A stretch of 17,074 nt of DNA from the NCBI GenBank assembly GCA_031379035.1, contig JANNEU010000248.1:1-17074 (forward strand), read 5' to 3'. Numbering within the stretch: the stretch's first letter is position 1; the number at the start of each line of letters is the position of its first letter. Positions 14,161 to 17,074 of the stretch are shown here, piece after piece. The notes under the pieces were generated by a model that did not search any database, had not been told where the DNA came from, and saw nothing but the letters and a program-made list of their open reading frames with translations. The stretch comes from JABFRJ01 sp031379035. Lineage in GTDB: Bacteria > Pseudomonadota > Alphaproteobacteria > Rhizobiales > Hyphomicrobiaceae. Both the position numbers and the translations under genes were made by a program.

Positions 14161-14586
14161 ATGCGGAAATGCCGGACACTGCTGCTCGCAAGCCTCGCCA
14201 TCGCGCTTTCCACGCTCGCACCGGCGCGCGCAGCCGAACTGCTGATGTTCGAGAGCCCGGGCTGTCATTGGTGCATCAAGTGGCACGCGGAAGTAGGCAT
14301 CGGATATCCGAAATCGGCCGAGGGGCAGCAAGCACCACTGCGCCGTCTCCAGCTCGCCGACCGCACCCCGCAAGATGTCATCCTCGCCGCACCCGTCACG
14401 GTCACGCCAACCTTCGTGCTGATCGACAAGGGCCGCGAGATCGGCCGGATCGTCGGCTACCCCGGCGCAGATTTCTTCTGGGGCATGTTCGAGCAAATGC
14501 TCAAGAAGCTCGCGCCACAACCAGCACCGCCAATTGAACAGCGCGCCACAGCGCCCCAAACCGTCATCCCACGCGATCCCGCCTGA
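14161..14586 (+). CDS. Exported thioredoxin-fold protein with CHWC motif (SoxS/regulator type)
   Basis: Small periplasmic thioredoxin-like protein, 141 residues. A signal peptide ends at about ARA-A (24). ELLMFESPGCHWCIKWHAEVG holds the redox motif Cys35-His-Trp-Cys38, and VTPTFVLIDKG (81-91) holds the cis-proline (Pro83) facing it. A conserved segment between them reads IGYPKSAEGQQAPLRRL, as in the SoxS-type thioredoxin-like proteins of alphaproteobacteria. The tail (118-141) is Pro/Ala-rich and likely disordered. It probably reduces or isomerises disulfides of exported proteins; the partner is unknown. The ATG at 14161 has GAAGGG at five bases. It may be co-transcribed with the glycosidase gene. 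It converges on ctaE with a shared hairpin terminator. Confidence 0.88.
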   Translation: MRKCRTLLLASLAIALSTLAPARAAELLMFESPGCHWCIKWHAEVGIGYPKSAEGQQAPLRRLQLADRTPQDVILAAPVTVTPTFVLIDKGREIGRIVGYPGADFFWGMFEQMLKKLAPQPAPPIEQRATAPQTVIPRDPA

Positions 14587-14628
14587 TACGGCCCAGACAA
14601 CAGCCTCACACGAACCCAGGAAAGCAAA

Positions 14629-14659
14629 CGGCCCGGCGTGCACACTGCACGCCGGGCCG
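14629..14659. terminator. Strong intrinsic terminator between the thioredoxin-like gene and ctaE
   Basis: cggcccggcgtgca (14629-14642) is perfectly complementary to tgcacgccgggccg (14646-14659) around a three-base loop, a 14-bp GC-rich stem. On the minus strand it is followed by tttgcttt, so it should end the cox operon transcript. On the + strand the following gcaaagc is not T-rich, so termination there is less certain. Confidence 0.85.
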
Positions 14660-14687
14660 GCAAAGCACTTTGCACGGCGATGCGGGC

Positions 14688-15611
14688 TCAGTGACCGCCC
14701 GGATGCGCCCCAGCGCCGATCACATAGATGCAGGCAAACAAAAACAGCCAGACCACGTCGACGAAATGCCAGTACCAGGCCGCCGCTTCAAAGCCGAAAT
14801 GCTGTTTGGGCGTGAAGCTGCCGTTCATGGCGCGGAACAAGCAGACTGCCAGGAAGATCGTCCCGATCACCACATGCGCGCCGTGGAAGCCCGTCGCCAT
14901 GAAAAACGTCGAGCCATAGATGTGGCCCGCATACGTAAATCCAGCATGACCGTACTCGTAGGCCTGCAGCGCCGTAAACAGAACACCCAGCACCACCGTA
15001 ATGGCCAAGCCGCGAACGACCAGCTTGTTATTGCCCTGCAGCAGCGCGTGATGCGCCAGCGTCACCGTCGTACCCGACAGCAGCAGGATGAGCGTGTTCA
15101 CCAGCGGCAGCCCCCAAGGATCAAACGTCGCCGTGAAGGTTTTGTCAGCGGTTGGTTTGGGCGGCCAGATGCCGCCAGTCGCCGCCGCCCGCTCAACCAT
15201 GCCCACCACCGCATTCGTCGTATCCGAGTTCACCGGATAGACGGGTGCCGGAAACAACGACGCATCAAAATAAGCCCAGAACCACGCGACAAAGAACATC
15301 ACCTCTGAGGCGATGAACATGATCATGCCGTACCGCAGATGCAGCTGCACAACGGGTGTGTGATCGCCGGCCTTGGCTTCGTTGATAACGTCGCGCCACC
15401 ACATGACCATGGTCGCCAGCACAATCACGGTACCGATGAGGAAAACCATCGATCCGCGCATGCCGAAGATGCCCTGTCCGCCACCCAGCGAGCGCATCAG
15501 GATCACCGCCCCGATGGCCATGACAAACGCACCGATGGAACCCGTCAGCGGCCACGGGCTCGCATTGACCAGATGGTAGTCGTGATTCTTATTGGCGTGG
15601 CTGTCGGCCAT
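14688..15611 (-). CDS. ctaE: Cytochrome c oxidase subunit III
   Basis: Integral membrane subunit III of the aa3-type cytochrome c oxidase, 307 residues with seven membrane helices. It begins MADSHANKNHDYHLVNASPW, the usual start of the alphaproteobacterial protein. Conserved blocks are LRYGMIMFIASEVMFFVAWF (with the Glu of helix 3), DPWGLPLVNTLILLLSGTTV, ALQAYEY, TGFHGAHVVIGTIFL and AAAWYWHFVDVVWLFLF. Subunit III binds lipid and supports proton uptake and catalytic stability. The ATG at 15611 is preceded by GGAGGGG. It is last in the operon, 104 bases after ctaG, and ends before the hairpin at 14629-14659. The assignment is secure. Confidence 0.97.
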   Translation of the reverse strand: MADSHANKNHDYHLVNASPWPLTGSIGAFVMAIGAVILMRSLGGGQGIFGMRGSMVFLIGTVIVLATMVMWWRDVINEAKAGDHTPVVQLHLRYGMIMFIASEVMFFVAWFWAYFDASLFPAPVYPVNSDTTNAVVGMVERAAATGGIWPPKPTADKTFTATFDPWGLPLVNTLILLLSGTTVTLAHHALLQGNNKLVVRGLAITVVLGVLFTALQAYEYGHAGFTYAGHIYGSTFFMATGFHGAHVVIGTIFLAVCLFRAMNGSFTPKQHFGFEAAAWYWHFVDVVWLFLFACIYVIGAGAHPGGH

Positions 15612-15715
15612 GTGCCCCTCCGATGTCCTATATCCCGCCCGATTTTACGCCAGAAGCGGCTTGATTCCAGCCCCAATCGGCACCGCTCAGGTGCGTCAAA
15701 GCGTGCGGTACCGTG

Positions 15716-16333
15716 TCAGGTCCCCTTGCCGCGACCCTTAGCATCGGAGTCTTGATCCGCAACCCCTTTTTTCGCCCCAGCCGCCGGCGAAGTCACAGGG
15801 AAAAAGGTATATGACAGCGTGATCTCACGGACGCGCTTGCCGTCGCTATCGGTAGCCATCGCTGGATCGACGAAAAACTGCACCGGCATCTCGACCGACT
15901 GGCCGGCTTCCAGGGTCTGCTCGGTAAAGCAGAAGCACGCGAGTTTGTTGAAAAAGCTACCGGCCTGGTCGGGCACCACGTTGTAGGCGGCCGTGCCGAT
16001 TGTTGGCCCCGGGGCCTTGCTGGTCGCCCGATAGGTCGCGACGGCCGTCTCGCCAAGCTTCAGCGTCATCGGCTTGGAAACAGCCTCGAACGCCCACGGC
16101 AGCCCTGGCGCGATGTTGGCATCAAACCGCACCGTCACGAGACGATCAGTAACCTGCGTGCTCTCAGCCGCCACACGCTGTGTCGTGCCCGCATAGCCCG
16201 TCACCTGACAGAAGAGCCGATAAAGCGGCACCGACGCGTAAGCTAAGCCGATCATCGCCACCGCCAGCCCAGCACACAGCAACGCAACAGTCCGATGGTT
16301 CTGCGGCTTTGAGCTGGGACCAGTTGGCGTCAC
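15716..16333 (-). CDS. ctaG: Cytochrome c oxidase assembly protein CtaG/Cox11 (copper delivery to CuB)
   Basis: Membrane-anchored copper chaperone that delivers Cu(I) to the CuB site of subunit I. 205 residues: a short cytoplasmic N-terminus, one membrane helix (about 15-34), then a periplasmic Ig-like domain. Typical motifs are SVPLYRLFCQVTGYAGTTQ (with Cys42) and FFNKLACFCFTEQTLEAG (Cys133, Cys135), the copper ligands, and VREITLSYTFF near the end. The start is GTG at 16333 with AAAGG about 8 bases upstream, which gives the usual length; the frame continues open to 16516 but that part overlaps the upstream gene and does not look like Cox11. It ends in a charged tail (SDAKGRGKGT). Gap to the CoxF-like gene is 19 bases. 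Confidence 0.95.
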   Translation of the reverse strand: MTPTGPSSKPQNHRTVALLCAGLAVAMIGLAYASVPLYRLFCQVTGYAGTTQRVAAESTQVTDRLVTVRFDANIAPGLPWAFEAVSKPMTLKLGETAVATYRATSKAPGPTIGTAAYNVVPDQAGSFFNKLACFCFTEQTLEAGQSVEMPVQFFVDPAMATDSDGKRVREITLSYTFFPVTSPAAGAKKGVADQDSDAKGRGKGT

Positions 16334-16352
16334 AGAGAGTACCTTTGCTGGA

Positions 16353-16676
16353 TTAGATCGGCCTGTTGAACACCGCCGGCCCGAGACGAACCATGGTGCC
16401 GACGTAGAATAGCAACACCATCCCGCCGAGCGCGCACGCGATAGCAAGATTACGCATCCGCTGGCGCCGCTGCATTTCGGTCTCGCCATCCTTGATGACT
16501 TGAAATGCTGTCCCAAGCCACACGGCAGCCGCAGCCAACGGCAACCCGAAGATCAGCCAGCGCGGCAGGGCAACAAAGCGGCTCGCAACCCCGATCGTAC
16601 CCACGAGCGCCAGTGCCGCCAACCGGATGCGCCGCACCTGATCATTCGGTGAGATTGGTCGCGCTGGCTCGCTCAC
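16353..16676 (-). CDS. Small membrane protein in the cox operon, CoxF-like
   Basis: 107 residues. The C-terminal part, MQRRQRMRNLAIACALGG then VLLFYVGTMVRLG, matches the CoxF-type single-helix proteins encoded between ctaB and ctaG in alphaproteobacteria. The first 65 residues add hydrophobic segments (LAALALVGTIGVAS and WLIFGLPLAAAAVWLG, about 18-57) not usual for the roughly 50-60 residue CoxF proteins. The GTG start at 16676 overlaps the ctaB stop by four bases (GTGA), which strongly supports it. A second possible start is the ATG 67 codons in (16478). It is probably an assembly or stability factor for the oxidase; its exact role is not established. Confidence 0.8.
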   Translation of the reverse strand: MSEPARPISPNDQVRRIRLAALALVGTIGVASRFVALPRWLIFGLPLAAAAVWLGTAFQVIKDGETEMQRRQRMRNLAIACALGGMVLLFYVGTMVRLGPAVFNRPI

Positions 16677-17074
16677 GCCATCACCCGCGCAACTGTGTGC
16701 TCAACCAGCAGCACCGCGAACAGCAAAAACAGATGCAGGATTGAAAACAGGAACAGCCGCTTGGCGACCGCATCCGCCTCGCGCCCCTCACGCACCCGGT
16801 ACACATGAACCGCCAGCGCCATAAAGATCGCACCCGTCACCAAGGATGTCGCCAGATAAGTCAACCCGCCGAGACCCACGAAGTATGGCGCAACGCTCGT
16901 CGCCACATAGACGATCGAATAGAGCAGGATCTGCCGGCGCGTTTCATCCGGTCCAGCAACAACCGGCAACATCGGCACGCCCGCGCGCTCGTAATCGCGC
17001 ATGCGGTAGAGGGCCAGCGCCCAGAAATGCGGGGGCGTCCAAAGAAAAATGAGCAAGAAAAGAATAAAGCTTTC
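16673..17074 (-). CDS. ctaB: Protoheme IX farnesyltransferase (heme O synthase), C-terminal part
   Basis: Polytopic membrane prenyltransferase that converts heme B to heme O, the precursor of heme A for aa3 oxidase. Only the last 133 residues are in the window; the frame is open to base 17074, so the start lies to the right. The sequence LLIFLWTPPHFWALALYRMR, then DYERAGVPMLPVVAG, is diagnostic (UbiA-type family, heme O synthase branch). Three further membrane segments follow. It ends in FLLFAVLLVEHTVARVMA, with the stop overlapping the start of the CoxF-like gene. It is the first cox gene visible here; the ctaC and ctaD genes would be expected further upstream, outside the window. Confidence 0.96.
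   Translation of the reverse strand, partial: ESFILFLLIFLWTPPHFWALALYRMRDYERAGVPMLPVVAGPDETRRQILLYSIVYVATSVAPYFVGLGGLTYLATSLVTGAIFMALAVHVYRVREGREADAVAKRLFLFSILHLFLLFAVLLVEHTVARVMA

Noticed and set aside
14670..15308. 212-codon + strand frame opposite ctaE
   Set aside because: The minus strand encodes an unmistakable cytochrome oxidase subunit III.
16334..16516. Longer N-terminus for CtaG
   Set aside because: The extra residues overlap the CoxF-like gene and do not resemble Cox11; the GTG at 16333 has a ribosome site and gives normal length.
1..17074. CRISPR array, tRNA, rRNA, insertion sequence or prophage genes
   Set aside because: No regularly spaced repeats, tRNA-like cloverleaf, rRNA sequence, transposase, integrase or phage structural motifs were seen.

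Overview
The window is GC-rich DNA from an alphaproteobacterium, most likely of the order Hyphomicrobiales (Rhizobiales). The evidence is the cytochrome oxidase gene order ctaB - small CoxF-like gene - ctaG - ctaE, frequent GTG/TTG starts, and a RIME-like intergenic palindrome. This is judged by reading translated proteins and motifs; no database search was run.

Layout from left to right. (1) 1-663: 3' end of rnr (RNase R). (2) 664-3309: an accessory-looking patch between housekeeping-type genes. It holds a small acidic TerB-like protein (+) with an AT-rich start, converging on a TIR-FGE-like fusion protein (-). The gap between them has a perfect GCAA-loop hairpin and a 15-bp tandem repeat. 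This is the most interesting part: the TIR domain keeps the glutamate used by NAD-cleaving TIRs, and the FGE-like domain lacks the catalytic cysteines. (3) 3310-5764: a GNAT acetyltransferase carrying an expanded PLVA minisatellite (-), a divergent lysophospholipase-like hydrolase (+), and a short-chain dehydrogenase (-). (4) 5940-6773: a secreted outer-membrane beta-barrel protein (+), followed by 667 bases without a convincing gene but rich in inverted repeats.

(5) 7441-12674: a complete four-gene chaperone-usher operon of the archaic (Csu / spore-coat-U) class on the minus strand, in the order pilin, periplasmic chaperone, usher, two-domain tip adhesin. A GC-rich hairpin separates pilin and chaperone and could set high pilin and lower assembly-protein expression. 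The pilin and adhesin end in the same nine residues. (6) 13055-14586: a membrane-anchored polygalactosaminidase-like glycosidase and an exported thioredoxin-like CHWC protein (+). (7) 14629-17074: the end of the cytochrome c oxidase operon on the minus strand (partial ctaB, a CoxF-like small protein, ctaG/cox11, ctaE), closed by a strong hairpin terminator shared with the converging thioredoxin-like gene.

Functionally, the pilus operon and perhaps the neighbouring glycosidase suggest surface attachment or biofilm. The cox genes provide heme O synthesis, copper delivery and subunit III for aerobic respiration. The TIR-FGE gene is a candidate conflict or signalling effector; that role is inferred from domains only.
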